A stretch of DNA of 64,000 nucleotides from Pseudoalteromonas lipolytica (GCF_001306915.1 NZ_LJTC01000018.1:1-64000); one strand, 5' to 3'; shown: positions 50,399 through 60,116, numbered from the stretch's first letter. The notes: generated from the letters alone by a model not told the origin. A program made the numbers and translations.

Positions 50399-50407
50399 TT
50401 ATCAACA
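50399..50407 (+). promoter_or_regulatory. oriC DnaA box, R1-like
   Basis: TTATCAACA has one change from the consensus. It lies 106 bases after the start of the R2-like box and next to the AT-rich region, in the place and orientation of E. coli R1. Confidence 0.75.
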
Positions 50408-50440
50408 GATCTAGCCGTTACTAGTAGTAAGAGTAATAAA

Positions 50441-50477
50441 AGATCTCTTTAAAAGATCCTTTATATTATTAGAGATC
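50441..50477. other. oriC DNA-unwinding element
   Basis: AGATCTCTTTAAAA, GATCCTTTATATT and TTAGAGATC follow each other in an AT-rich 37-base stretch. They resemble the GATC-starting 13-mers of the E. coli origin, on the same (mnmG) side. Confidence 0.75.
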
Positions 50478-50585
50478 ACCCACTTAGATCTTGAGCACTG
50501 TTTAATCATTTATCTTCTCTAAATTTCTAGGTAGAATACGCTCCCTTTACAAAGTTTTGCTGGTCGATTAAGTAGGATCCCATAA

Positions 50586-52475
50586 ATGATTTTTCACGAA
50601 CGTTTTGATGTTATTGTTGTAGGTGGTGGACATGCAGGTACTGAAGCTGCATTAGCATCTGCTCGCATGGGCATGAATACCCTATTGCTAACTCATAATA
50701 TGGATACCCTTGGTCAAATGTCTTGTAATCCGGCAATTGGCGGTATTGGTAAAGGCCATTTAGTTAAAGAGATCGATGCTCTTGGTGGTGCAATGGCTCA
50801 GGCTATTGATAAAGGCGGTATTCAATTTCGTACTTTAAACTCATCTAAAGGTCCTGCAGTACGTGCTACACGTGCACAAGCTGACCGTGCTTTGTATAAA
50901 GCAGCTATTCAACATACTTTACAACATCAAGAAAACTTAAAGATCTTCCAACAATCATGTGACGATCTAATCGTTGAAGGTGATCGAGTAATCGGTGTTG
51001 TAACGCAAATGGGTCTTCGTTTTAGCGCGCCTTCTGTGGTTCTTACCGTAGGTACTTTCTTAGGTGGTCAGATCCATATTGGTTTAGAGAACTTCAAAGG
51101 CGGTCGTGCCGGTGATCCACCTTCTATTGCACTTGCTGAGCGTTTACGTGAATTACCTTTCCGTGTTGATCGCTTAAAAACAGGGACGCCTCCTCGTATT
51201 GATGCGCGTACTGTTGATTTTAGCAAGATGCAAGAACAGCCTGGTGATACCCCAACGCCTGTATTCTCATTTATGGGTAAACAATCGGATCACCCACAGC
51301 AGATCCCGTGTTACATCACTTATACAAATGAAAAAACACATGATGTGATCCGCAATAACTTACATCGCTCACCTATGTATTCAGGTGTAATTGAAGGTAT
51401 TGGTCCACGTTACTGCCCTTCAATCGAAGATAAGATCGTACGTTTTGCTGATAAAGACAAACATCAAATCTTTGTTGAGCCAGAAGGTTTAACATCATAC
51501 GAATTATATCCAAATGGTATTTCAACGAGCTTACCGTTTGATGTACAGCTTGAAATTGTGCAATCAATCACTGGTTTTGAAAATGCACACATTTGTCGTC
51601 CTGGTTATGCGATTGAGTATGACTTCTTTGATCCGCGCGACTTAAAGCAATCATTAGAAACTAAGTTTATTAATGGTTTATTCTTCGCAGGCCAAATCAA
51701 TGGTACAACCGGTTACGAAGAAGCAGGCGCACAAGGTTTAATTGCGGGTATGAACGCCGCATTACAAGTACAAGGCAAAGAGTCTTGGACACCACGCCGT
51801 GATGAAGCATACACAGGTGTACTCATTGACGACCTAGCAACATTAGGTACTAAAGAACCGTACCGTATGTTTACTAGCCGTGCTGAATACCGTTTATTAC
51901 TTCGTGAAGATAATGCCGACATTCGTTTAACTGAAAAAGGCCGTGAACTTGGCTTAGTTGACGATGCTCGTTGGGCTGCATTTAACGAAAAAATGGAAAT
52001 CATCGAAAAAGAAACGCAACGTTTAAAAGAAACATGGATCCACAAAGATCACGTTGCTGTTGATCAAGTAAATGCATTATTAAAAACACCACTGACTCGT
52101 GAAGCGAGCCTTGAAGATCTGATCCGCCGTCCTGAAATTCGTTATAACGACTTAATGGCAATCGATGGTTTAGGTTCTGAGTTTGATAACCAAGCTGCAC
52201 TTGAGCAAGTTGAGATCCATACTAAGTACGCAGGCTATATTGCTCGTCAGCAAGATGAGATCAATAAGCAGCTACGTCATGAACAAACTGTATTACCAAA
52301 AGACTTTGATTATTCAACTGTTTCTGGTTTATCAAATGAGGTTATCGCAAAGCTTACTGATAGTCGTCCAGATACAATTGGCCAAGCGTCACGTATTTCA
52401 GGTATCACCCCTGCTGCTATTTCGCTATTATTAGTCTATCTGAAAAAGCAAGGCTTACTGCGCAAGACTGCGTAG
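50586..52475 (+). CDS. mnmG: tRNA modification enzyme MnmG (GidA)
   Basis: 629 residues, as in E. coli. FAD-binding Rossmann motif VVGGGHAGTEAALASARMG near the N-terminus; GidA signature GPRYCPSIEDKIVRF; a second signature FFAGQINGTTGYEEA; C-terminal helical domain that binds MnmE. It makes cmnm5U34 in tRNA with MnmE. It borders oriC and is followed by rsmG after 15 bases. Confidence 0.98.
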   Translation: MIFHERFDVIVVGGGHAGTEAALASARMGMNTLLLTHNMDTLGQMSCNPAIGGIGKGHLVKEIDALGGAMAQAIDKGGIQFRTLNSSKGPAVRATRAQADRALYKAAIQHTLQHQENLKIFQQSCDDLIVEGDRVIGVVTQMGLRFSAPSVVLTVGTFLGGQIHIGLENFKGGRAGDPPSIALAERLRELPFRVDRLKTGTPPRIDARTVDFSKMQEQPGDTPTPVFSFMGKQSDHPQQIPCYITYTNEKTHDVIRNNLHRSPMYSGVIEGIGPRYCPSIEDKIVRFADKDKHQIFVEPEGLTSYELYPNGISTSLPFDVQLEIVQSITGFENAHICRPGYAIEYDFFDPRDLKQSLETKFINGLFFAGQINGTTGYEEAGAQGLIAGMNAALQVQGKESWTPRRDEAYTGVLIDDLATLGTKEPYRMFTSRAEYRLLLREDNADIRLTEKGRELGLVDDARWAAFNEKMEIIEKETQRLKETWIHKDHVAVDQVNALLKTPLTREASLEDLIRRPEIRYNDLMAIDGLGSEFDNQAALEQVEIHTKYAGYIARQQDEINKQLRHEQTVLPKDFDYSTVSGLSNEVIAKLTDSRPDTIGQASRISGITPAAISLLLVYLKKQGLLRKTA

Positions 52476-52490
52476 TTGGTGAGGAATACA

Positions 52491-53111
52491 GTGTTACAAC
52501 AACAATTAACTTCGCTGTTAGCGCAAACTGATATTGCGCTAACAGAAAAACAGCAACAACAACTTGTGCAATATGTTGAATTATTAGACAAGTGGAACAA
52601 AGCGTATAACTTAACCTCTGTTCGTTTACCTGAAGAAATGATGGTTAAACATATTATGGATAGCTTAGTTGTTGCACCACACCTTAAAGGCAAACATTAC
52701 ATTGATGTAGGTACGGGTCCTGGTTTACCGGGTATCGTATTAGCCATCGCTTTACCTGATACACAATTTGTATTGTTAGATAGTTTAGGTAAACGCGTGC
52801 GCTTTTTGATGCAGGTAAAACATGCACTTGGCCTTGAAAATGTAACCCCAGTGCAGTCTAGAGTTGAAGAATATCAACCAAGTGTTAAATTAGATGGTGT
52901 ATTAAGTCGTGCATTCGCCTCTTTACAAGATATGGTTGACTGGTGTGCGCACTTGATTGATCATTCAGGTAAATTTATCGCCTTAAAAGGCGTATTTCCG
53001 AGCGAAGAACTAGACTCATTACCTAAAGGTATTAAGTTTGATGAAAAAATCAGCTTGGAAGTACCTGAGTTAGATGCGCAAAGACATCTAATCATTCTAT
53101 CTAAAGACTAG
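52491..53111 (+). CDS. rsmG: 16S rRNA (guanine-527-N7)-methyltransferase
   Basis: 206 residues from a GTG at 52491 with TGAGGAA upstream; the resulting MLQQQLTSLLAQ aligns with E. coli RsmG, while an earlier TTG at 52476 has no such support. SAM-binding motif FIDVGTGPGLPGI appears as YIDVGTGPGLPGIVLAIALP. LLDSLGKRVRFL and SRAFASLQDMV are also typical. It methylates G527 of 16S rRNA. It stands between mnmG and parA. Confidence 0.95.
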   Translation: MLQQQLTSLLAQTDIALTEKQQQQLVQYVELLDKWNKAYNLTSVRLPEEMMVKHIMDSLVVAPHLKGKHYIDVGTGPGLPGIVLAIALPDTQFVLLDSLGKRVRFLMQVKHALGLENVTPVQSRVEEYQPSVKLDGVLSRAFASLQDMVDWCAHLIDHSGKFIALKGVFPSEELDSLPKGIKFDEKISLEVPELDAQRHLIILSKD

Positions 53112-53124
53112 GGATCAGAGCACT

Positions 53125-53910
53125 GTGGCAAAAGTCATCGCATTAGCAAACCAAAAAGGTGGTGTTGGTAAAACAACCACCGCTGTGAATCTCGCGGCAT
53201 CGATGGCCGCGACGAAGCGTAAAGTGTTATTAATCGATCTTGATCCGCAAGGAAACGCTACCATGGGTAGTGGTGTCGATAAATACGGTGATGTTGCGAC
53301 TATTTACGATTTATTGATTGAAGAAACACCAATCGATGAAGTGATCAATAAAGAAACCTCAGGTGAGTATCACTTAATTGCTGCTAATGGCGATGTGACT
53401 GCCGCTGAAGTTAAACTAATGGAATTGTTTGCTCGTGAAGTGCGTTTACGTAATGCGCTTGAACAAATTCAAGACCAATACGATTTCATTTTTATCGACT
53501 GCCCGCCTTCACTTAACATGCTTACTGTTAATGCCATGGCTGCCGCAGATTCGATTTTAGTTCCGATGCAATGTGAGTATTATGCCCTTGAAGGTTTAAC
53601 GGCATTAATGGATACCATTACGCAGCTATCTAAGCTAGTAAATCCAGCGTTAACAATTGAAGGGATTTTGCGCACCATGTATGATCCGCGCAATCGCCTT
53701 GCAAATGATGTATCAGAACAACTCAAACAACATTTTGGCGATAAAGTATATCGTACCGTTATCCCACGTAATGTCCGTTTAGCAGAAGCGCCGAGTTTTG
53801 GTGCCCCTGCCATGTATTATGACCGTGCATCAAGTGGTGCTAAAGCTTACTTAGCCCTAGCCGGCGAAATGTTACGTAGAAAAGAGAAAACATCTTCAGC
53901 AGTAGCCTAA
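53125..53910 (+). CDS. parA: Chromosome-partitioning ATPase ParA (Soj)
   Basis: 261 residues, GTG start. Deviant Walker A KGGVGKTTTAVNLAA, Walker A' LIDLDPQGNATMG and Walker B FIFIDCPPSLNMLT. ParA forms a nucleoid-bound ATP gradient that pulls ParB-parS complexes. It lies 13 bases after rsmG and 20 before parB. Its centromere sites are in recF. Confidence 0.97.
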   Translation: MAKVIALANQKGGVGKTTTAVNLAASMAATKRKVLLIDLDPQGNATMGSGVDKYGDVATIYDLLIEETPIDEVINKETSGEYHLIAANGDVTAAEVKLMELFAREVRLRNALEQIQDQYDFIFIDCPPSLNMLTVNAMAAADSILVPMQCEYYALEGLTALMDTITQLSKLVNPALTIEGILRTMYDPRNRLANDVSEQLKQHFGDKVYRTVIPRNVRLAEAPSFGAPAMYYDRASSGAKAYLALAGEMLRRKEKTSSAVA

Positions 53911-53930
53911 CTTCGAGGTAAAAAAATAAC

Positions 53931-54842
53931 ATGTCTGCTAAAAAACGCGGTTTAGGCCGAGGACTCGACGCTTTATTAAGTTCATCAAAACCTGCCCCAA
54001 GTGCAAATAATCAGCAACAAGCGACAGCAACACCAGAGCAAGTCTCTGAGGTCGTTGCCGAGCAAAGCAAAGGTGAGCTGCAAAAATTAGCGATTGAGTT
54101 TTTACAATCGGGTAAATATCAACCGCGTAAAGACATGTCTGAAGAAGCGCTAGAAGAGTTAGCCAGCTCAATTCGTGCTCAAGGCATCATTCAGCCAATT
54201 GTTGTGCGCCAAATTGGTGCAGACAAATATGAAATTATTGCTGGTGAGCGTCGTTGGCGTGCTGCTCAACTTGCAAAATTAGATGCTGTTCCATGTATCA
54301 TCAAAGATGTGCCAGATGAAGCAGCCGTTGCAATCGCATTGATTGAAAATATCCAACGTGAAGACCTAAACGCGATGGAAGAAGCGATTGCATTGAATCG
54401 TTTACTTAACGAATTTGAACTCACTCATCAACAAGTCGCCGAAGCTGTAGGTAAATCGCGTACGACTGTGACTAATTTACTACGTCTAAATAACCTTAAT
54501 GAAGATGTTAAAATCTTGTTAGAACATGGCGACATCGAAATGGGCCATGCACGCTGTTTATTGGCACTTGAAGGCGAAGCGCAGTCAGATGCTGCTAGAT
54601 TAGCGGTTGCTAAAGCGTTGACTGTTCGTGAAACTGAGAAATTAGTTCGGTCTATCTTAGAACCTGCTCCGAAAAAAGAAGTGCAAGAAAAAGATCCGGA
54701 TGTCAAACAGTTAGAACAAAAACTTGCTGAAAATTTAGGCGCTAAAGTAGAAATAAACTACAATAAAAAAGGCAAAGGCAAACTGGTTATCTCTTATACA
54801 ACTCTTGATGAGTTGGATGGCATTTTAAGCCGTATAAATTAA
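53931..54842 (+). CDS. parB: Chromosome-partitioning protein ParB (Spo0J)
   Basis: 303 residues. It starts KKRGLGRGLDALLSS, the ParA-contact region, followed by a Gln/Ala linker. The CTP-binding ParB/Srx domain holds GERRWRAAQLA and ENIQREDLNAMEEA; a helix-turn-helix follows (TTVTNLLRL with HARCLLAL). The C-terminal dimer domain ends GKLVISYTTLDELDGIL. It loads at parS and slides as a clamp. Confidence 0.97.
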   Translation: MSAKKRGLGRGLDALLSSSKPAPSANNQQQATATPEQVSEVVAEQSKGELQKLAIEFLQSGKYQPRKDMSEEALEELASSIRAQGIIQPIVVRQIGADKYEIIAGERRWRAAQLAKLDAVPCIIKDVPDEAAVAIALIENIQREDLNAMEEAIALNRLLNEFELTHQQVAEAVGKSRTTVTNLLRLNNLNEDVKILLEHGDIEMGHARCLLALEGEAQSDAARLAVAKALTVRETEKLVRSILEPAPKKEVQEKDPDVKQLEQKLAENLGAKVEINYNKKGKGKLVISYTTLDELDGILSRIN

Positions 54843-54922
54843 GACTATTCCCGTCATTAATTAATAACATGTCCAAAAAGAGACATTTGTGGTGTTTTTG
54901 CACTACAAAGGGTCGACTCAAG

Positions 54923-54950
54923 TTGCAAAACTGGTAGGAATCAGTATAAT
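54923..54950 (+). promoter_or_regulatory. Promoter of the atp operon
   Basis: TTGCAA (54923-54928) and TATAAT (54945-54950) with 16-base spacing, about 50 bases before atpI, in the 159-base gap after parB. No stronger pair is seen in the gap. Confidence 0.75.
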
Positions 54951-55001
54951 TTCGCCAGTTTTCATACCCTGACAATTTAACGTTCTAAAGGTTAACAAAA
55001 C

Positions 55002-55382
55002 GTGACTAATAGGTTAGCAAGGCCGTATAGGCTTGCCGCATTTAAATTAATTTGTCTTCAGGGTATCGTAGCATTAATCGCTGCAGTAATTGTTTTTATA
55101 GGTTGGGGAGTCAATGCCGGCCAGTCAGCGCTTGCTGGCGGAGCTGTTGCACTACTCCCTAATTTTGTATTTGCTGTCTATGCATTCCGTTATATGGGTG
55201 CAAGTCGAGTAAATCAAGTGTATGCCTCGCTAAAGCGCGGCAACGGATTAAAATTTATGCTAACAATCGTTTTGTTTGCACTGATACTGAAGTCTTATAC
55301 GGTCGTTTTATTACCGTTTTTCTGTGTTTATGTATTGGTGTTATTTAGCGGATTGTTTGCGCCCGTTTTTTTTAATCATTAA
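55002..55382 (+). CDS. atpI: ATP synthase assembly protein AtpI
   Basis: 126 residues, GTG start with AAAGGTTAAC upstream. Four hydrophobic segments; the motif AGQSALAGGAVALLPNFVFA is typical of AtpI/UncI. It helps assemble the c-ring and is dispensable in E. coli. First gene of the atp operon. Confidence 0.93.
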   Translation: MTNRLARPYRLAAFKLICLQGIVALIAAVIVFIGWGVNAGQSALAGGAVALLPNFVFAVYAFRYMGASRVNQVYASLKRGNGLKFMLTIVLFALILKSYTVVLLPFFCVYVLVLFSGLFAPVFFNH

Positions 55383-55397
55383 CTTTTGGGATATAAC

Positions 55398-56255
55398 ATG
55401 GCTGCAGAAGAAGTAACTCTATCAAGCCATATTCAGCACCACTTAACTAACGCTAAGATGTGCTCGACCGACGCTGGTCTTGCCTTCAACAAAGCGTGTG
55501 CAGACAGTGGTTTCTGGACATGGAATATAGATACCCTCGCATGGTCAATCGGTCTAGGTCTTGTATTTTTATGGATCTTCCGTAGTGCCGCTAAGAAAGC
55601 AAATACCGGTGTACCTGGTAAATTTCAGTGTTTCATTGAAATGATCGTTGAGTTCGTTGGCGACAACGTACGTGACACATACCACGGTAAAAGCGCATTA
55701 ATCGCTCCATTAGCTCTAACGATTTTCGTTTGGGTGTTCTTAATGAACTTAATGGACTTGATTCCGGTTGATTTCCTACCTGCATTCGCTGGCTTCGTTG
55801 GCGAGCAAGCATTTGGTATGGATTCTCACGATGTTTACATGAAGATTGTACCTACAACAGACATCAACATGACTGCTGCACTTGCTATTGGTGTATTCAT
55901 TCTGATGATCGGTTACGCAATCAAAATCAAAGGGATTGGCGGATTCTTAGCTGAATTAACCCTTCACCCGTTTAGCTCTAATAACAAGCTAGCGATGGTG
56001 TTCTTAATCCCATGTAACTTATTACTAGAAACAATCGCTTTAGTTGCTAAGCCGTTCTCGTTAGCACTGCGTTTATTCGGTAACTTATATGCTGGTGAGT
56101 TGATTTTCATCTTGATCGGCGCAGTTGGTTTAATGCAACTACCGTTGCACTTTATTTGGGCTGTATTCCACATCTTAGTAATCGTACTGCAAGCATTCGT
56201 ATTCATGATGCTTACAATCGTATACCTAAGCATGGCAAGCTCAGATAATCACTAA
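55398..56255 (+). CDS. atpB: ATP synthase F0 subunit a
   Basis: 285 residues from the ATG at 55398 (MAAEEVTLSSHIQHHL); a TTG four codons earlier is unlikely. Membrane protein with several helices. The essential Arg is in LALRLFGNLYAGELIF, the proton-channel signature. It forms the half-channels next to the c-ring. It lies 15 bases after atpI. Confidence 0.97.
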   Translation: MAAEEVTLSSHIQHHLTNAKMCSTDAGLAFNKACADSGFWTWNIDTLAWSIGLGLVFLWIFRSAAKKANTGVPGKFQCFIEMIVEFVGDNVRDTYHGKSALIAPLALTIFVWVFLMNLMDLIPVDFLPAFAGFVGEQAFGMDSHDVYMKIVPTTDINMTAALAIGVFILMIGYAIKIKGIGGFLAELTLHPFSSNNKLAMVFLIPCNLLLETIALVAKPFSLALRLFGNLYAGELIFILIGAVGLMQLPLHFIWAVFHILVIVLQAFVFMMLTIVYLSMASSDNH

Positions 56256-56311
56256 TTTTTTACACTTTTAAATTTTAACTTTAATTTACAATTGAAACTT
56301 TGGAGAAAAAA

Positions 56312-56545
56312 ATGGAACTAATGATTGGTCTTAAGTACATCGCTGTTGCTCTACTTATCGGCTTCGGTGCAATCGGTACTGCTATCGGCTTCGGTAACAT
56401 GGGTGGTAAATTCCTAGAAGCTTGTGCTCGTCAACCTGAGCTTGCACCTTCATTACAAGTTAAGATGTTCATCCTTGCTGGTCTAATCGATGCCGTAGCT
56501 ATGATCGGTGTTGGTATCGCAATGGTATTGTTGTTCGTACTTTAA
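56312..56545 (+). CDS. atpE: ATP synthase F0 subunit c
   Basis: 77 residues from the ATG at 56312, with TGGAG 7 bases upstream (an earlier TTG would overlap the ribosome-binding site). Two-helix hairpin with the polar loop ARQPEL and the proton-carrying carboxylate Asp in ILAGLIDAVAMIGVG. The ring rotates with proton flow. Confidence 0.97.
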   Translation: MELMIGLKYIAVALLIGFGAIGTAIGFGNMGGKFLEACARQPELAPSLQVKMFILAGLIDAVAMIGVGIAMVLLFVL

Positions 56546-56587
56546 TATTATTTTTTGAACAGCTTACTATTTTAAGGAGGAGCGGTC

Positions 56588-57058
56588 GTGAACTTAACAG
56601 CCACTCTTATCGGTGAATTAATTGCATTTACGGTTTTCGTACTTTTCTGTATGAAATACGTATGGCCACCACTAAATGGTGCAATTGAAGCTCGCCAGAA
56701 GAAAATCGAAGATGGTTTAGCTGCCTCTGATAGAGCCGAAAAAGACTTAGAACTTGCGCAAAAGAAAGCTGCTGAGCAGCTTAAAGAGGCAAAAGCTCAA
56801 GCGGCTGATATCATTGAACAAGCTAAAAAGCGTGCCACGCTAATCGTTGACGAAGAAACTGTTCGTGGTCAACAAGAGCGTGAAAAAATTATTGCTCAAG
56901 GGCACTCTGAAATCGAAGCAGAGCGTAACCGTGTAACAGAAGAACTACGTAAACAAGTAGCGACGCTGGCAGTGGTTGGTGCTGAGAAAATTTTAGAGCG
57001 CGAAATCAATCAAGCCGCACACAGTGACATCGTTGAAAAACTTGTCGCTGAGCTGTAA
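56588..57058 (+). CDS. atpF: ATP synthase F0 subunit b
   Basis: 156 residues, GTG start with a strong AAGGAGG. One N-terminal membrane helix (about 5-25) followed by a long charged coiled coil (about 30-140), the peripheral stalk. It dimerises and binds subunit delta. Confidence 0.97.
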   Translation: MNLTATLIGELIAFTVFVLFCMKYVWPPLNGAIEARQKKIEDGLAASDRAEKDLELAQKKAAEQLKEAKAQAADIIEQAKKRATLIVDEETVRGQQEREKIIAQGHSEIEAERNRVTEELRKQVATLAVVGAEKILEREINQAAHSDIVEKLVAEL

Positions 57059-57074
57059 TTAGGAGGGTATGAGC

Positions 57075-57608
57075 ATGTCTGAATTGGCTACTATCGCTCG
57101 CCCATACGCTAAAGCGGCTTTTGAACTTGCCGTTGAAAAAGGCACTGTTGAAAGTTGGAACGACATGCTGTTCTTTGCTGGCCATGTTGCCAGCAACGAG
57201 CAAGCCGCTGCCGCGCTAGCTGGATTGCCTACTGCTACTGAACAAGCAGATCTGTTTATCAAGATCTGTGCAGAGCAGCTCAACGAACAAGGTCAGAACC
57301 TAATCAAGGTGATGGCTGAAAATGGACGTTTAGTTGCACTGCCTGCTGTTGCTGAGTTATTCGCTGAATTTAAAGCGGACTACGACAAAGAAATCGACGT
57401 TGACGTGATTTCTGCAACACCGCTTGCTGCTGAGCAGCAAGCAACATTGGTAGCGGCACTTGAAAAACGTTTCGCACGCAAAGTTAAGCTGAATTGTAGT
57501 GAAGATACTACAGTTGTTGGCGGTCTTATCATTAAGGCGGGTGACACTGTAATCGACGGCTCAGTACGTGGCAAATTAGCCCGCTTAGCTACATCACTAC
57601 AATCGTAA
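57075..57608 (+). CDS. atpH: ATP synthase F1 subunit delta
   Basis: 177 residues from the ATG at 57075 (MSELATIARPYAKAAF, as in E. coli, 177 residues); the ATG 6 bases earlier is too close to AGGAGG. The C-terminal GGLIIKAGDTVIDGSVRGKL is the family signature. It joins the b dimer to the alpha3beta3 head. Confidence 0.97.
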   Translation: MSELATIARPYAKAAFELAVEKGTVESWNDMLFFAGHVASNEQAAAALAGLPTATEQADLFIKICAEQLNEQGQNLIKVMAENGRLVALPAVAELFAEFKADYDKEIDVDVISATPLAAEQQATLVAALEKRFARKVKLNCSEDTTVVGGLIIKAGDTVIDGSVRGKLARLATSLQS

Positions 57609-57622
57609 TTGGGAAAAAGAGC

Positions 57623-59164
57623 ATGCAACTTAATTCCACTGAAATTTCAGATCTGATCAAACAACGTATTGAGCAGTTCGAAGTTGTAAGTGAAGCTCGT
57701 AACGAAGGTACTATCGTATCTGTTACTGACGGTATCATCCGCATCCACGGTCTTGCTGACTGTATGCAAGGTGAGATGATTGAGCTTCCTGGCAACCGTT
57801 ATGCTATCGCACTAAACCTTGAGCGTGACTCAGTAGGTGCTGTAGTAATGGGTCCTTACGCTGACCTTAAAGAAGGCGTAAAAGTTAAATCAACTGGTCG
57901 TATCCTAGAGGTTCCTGTTGGTCGTGGTCTACTTGGTCGTGTTGTTAACACACTAGGTGCACCTATCGACGGTAAAGGCGCTTTAGATAACGACGGTTTT
58001 GAACCTGTTGAGAAAATCGCACCAGGCGTTATCGAACGTCAATCAGTAGATGAGCCAGTACAAACTGGTTATAAATCTATCGATGCGATGATCCCTGTAG
58101 GTCGTGGTCAACGTGAGCTTGTGATCGGTGACCGCCAAACTGGTAAAACTGCATTAGCAATCGATGCTATCATCAACCAAAAAGGTACAGGCGTTAAGTG
58201 TGTGTACGTTGCAGTTGGTCAAAAAGCATCTACTATCGCTAACGTAGTACGTAAATTAGAAGAGCACGGTGCATTAGAAAACACGATTGTTGTTGTTGCA
58301 TCTGCTTCTGAATCTGCGGCACTTCAGTACCTAGCACCATTCTCTGGTTGTACTATGGGTGAATACTTCCGTGACCGTGGTGAAGACGCGCTAATCGTAT
58401 ATGATGATTTATCTAAGCAAGCTGTTGCTTACCGTCAAATCTCATTACTACTTAAGCGTCCACCAGGCCGTGAAGCATACCCAGGTGACGTATTCTACCT
58501 TCACTCACGTCTTCTAGAGCGTGCATCACGTGTAAACGCTGATTACGTTGAGAAGTTCACTAATGGTGAAGTGAAAGGTAAAACAGGTTCATTGACGGCA
58601 TTGCCAATCATTGAAACTCAAGGCGGCGACGTTTCTGCGTTCGTACCGACAAACGTTATCTCTATCACCGATGGTCAGATCTTCTTAGAAACTGACTTAT
58701 TCAACTCAGGTATCCGTCCAGCTGTTAACGCTGGTATCTCGGTATCTCGTGTTGGTGGTGCAGCGCAAACTAAAATCGTTAAGAAACTAGGTGGTGGTAT
58801 CCGTCTAGCGTTAGCTCAGTACCGTGAATTAGCTGCGTTCTCGCAGTTCGCGTCTGACCTTGACGATGCAACACGTGCTCAATTAGAGCATGGTGAGCGC
58901 GTAACAGAGCTAATGAAGCAGAAACAGTACGCACCAATGTCTGTTGCTGAAATGTCTCTGTCGCTATTTGCTGCTGAAAAAGGCTACCTAAAAGACATCG
59001 AAATCGCGAAAATCATGGATTTCGAAGCTGGCCTAATTTCTTATGCAAACAGCACATACGCAGAGCTAATGGCTCAAATCAATGAAACTGGTAACTACAA
59101 CGCTGAGATTGAAGCTCAACTTAAAGAACTTCTAGAGAAGTTCAAGTCGACGCAAACTTGGTAA
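57623..59164 (+). CDS. atpA: ATP synthase F1 subunit alpha
   Basis: 513 residues, as in E. coli. Walker A GDRQTGKTALAID; the non-catalytic nucleotide site and arginine finger are in SGIRPAVNAGISVSRVGG. It alternates with beta in the F1 head. It starts 14 bases after atpH. Confidence 0.98.
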   Translation: MQLNSTEISDLIKQRIEQFEVVSEARNEGTIVSVTDGIIRIHGLADCMQGEMIELPGNRYAIALNLERDSVGAVVMGPYADLKEGVKVKSTGRILEVPVGRGLLGRVVNTLGAPIDGKGALDNDGFEPVEKIAPGVIERQSVDEPVQTGYKSIDAMIPVGRGQRELVIGDRQTGKTALAIDAIINQKGTGVKCVYVAVGQKASTIANVVRKLEEHGALENTIVVVASASESAALQYLAPFSGCTMGEYFRDRGEDALIVYDDLSKQAVAYRQISLLLKRPPGREAYPGDVFYLHSRLLERASRVNADYVEKFTNGEVKGKTGSLTALPIIETQGGDVSAFVPTNVISITDGQIFLETDLFNSGIRPAVNAGISVSRVGGAAQTKIVKKLGGGIRLALAQYRELAAFSQFASDLDDATRAQLEHGERVTELMKQKQYAPMSVAEMSLSLFAAEKGYLKDIEIAKIMDFEAGLISYANSTYAELMAQINETGNYNAEIEAQLKELLEKFKSTQTW

Positions 59165-59223
59165 TTTAGTTATGAATGGTGAGCTTTAGGCAACTAAAGC
59201 CCACCTGATTCGGAGAGAGAGTC

Positions 59224-60084
59224 ATGGCCAGCGGAAAAGAGATTAAAAGCAAGATCGGGAGTATCAAGAATACTCAAAAGATCACCAGCGCAATGGAAAT
59301 GGTTGCTGCGTCTAAAATGAAAAAAGCGCAGGAACGTGTGGCGTCAAGCCGTCCATACGCTGAAAACTTACGCCAAGTGATTGGTCGTGTTGCTCAAGCA
59401 AATCTTGATTTTACTCACCCTTTCTTAGAAGAGCGTGAAGTAAAACGAGTTGGTTATATTGTTATCTCTACTGACCGTGGTCTATGTGGTGGCTTGAACT
59501 CAAACGAGTTCAAAAAAGTTGCCCTAGATGTTAAAGCGTGGAAAGAAAAAGGTGTTGAAGCTGAATTTACTACTTTAGGTAGCAAAGCAGCTGGCTTTTT
59601 CCAACGTTTTGGCGGTAAGTTAGTCGCTAAAAAAGCGAACTTAGGAGATACACCTTCACTACAAGACGTTATTGGTCCTGTAAAGACAATGCTAGATGCA
59701 TACTCTGAAGGTAAAATTGACCGCTTATACGTAGTATTTAACAAGTTCGTTAATACTATGAAGCAAGAGCCAACAATCGATCAGTTACTCCCTTTGCCAA
59801 AAGCTGAAGAAGAAGTATCTCAACATTCTTGGGATTACTTATATGAGCCAAACCCAGAAGCAATTTTAGAAGCTCTGTTAGTACGCTTTATTGAGTCTCA
59901 AGTATACCAAGGTGTAGTTGAGAACGCTGCCTCTGAACAGGCTGCCCGTATGGTTGCAATGAAAGCTGCAACTGATAACGCAGGCGACCTTATGGATGAG
60001 TTACAGCTTGTTTATAACAAGGCTCGTCAAGCTGCAATCACACAAGAAATTAGTGAGATTGTTGGCGGTTCGGCAGCAGTTTAA
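59224..60084 (+). CDS. atpG: ATP synthase F1 subunit gamma
   Basis: 286 residues. Conserved N-terminal helix IKSKIGSIKNTQKITSAMEM and C-terminal helix MKAATDNAGDLMDELQLVYN form the rotating central shaft; VISTDRGLCGGLN is the third signature. A GGAGAGAG site precedes the ATG. Confidence 0.98.
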   Translation: MASGKEIKSKIGSIKNTQKITSAMEMVAASKMKKAQERVASSRPYAENLRQVIGRVAQANLDFTHPFLEEREVKRVGYIVISTDRGLCGGLNSNEFKKVALDVKAWKEKGVEAEFTTLGSKAAGFFQRFGGKLVAKKANLGDTPSLQDVIGPVKTMLDAYSEGKIDRLYVVFNKFVNTMKQEPTIDQLLPLPKAEEEVSQHSWDYLYEPNPEAILEALLVRFIESQVYQGVVENAASEQAARMVAMKAATDNAGDLMDELQLVYNKARQAAITQEISEIVGGSAAV

Positions 60085-60116
60085 CGCTTCGGCAAAGTTT
60101 AATGAGAGGAATAGAC

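Larger units (their letters stand above)
50157..50585. other. Chromosomal replication origin oriC
   Basis: 429 bases between mioC and mnmG with 16 GATC sites. DnaA boxes occur in the same order and nearly the same spacing as E. coli R4, R2 and R1 (50220, 50293, 50399), and a GATC-bearing AT-rich unwinding region (50441-50477) lies on the mnmG side. An extra TTACCCACA near-box is at 50187-50195. This is the enterobacterial/Vibrio type of origin. Confidence 0.95.

Noticed and set aside
58872..58877. CACGTG cores inside atpA (also 58527-58532) as further parS sites
   Set aside because: The flanking bases do not form TGTTNCACGTGNAACA, so they are chance matches in coding sequence.
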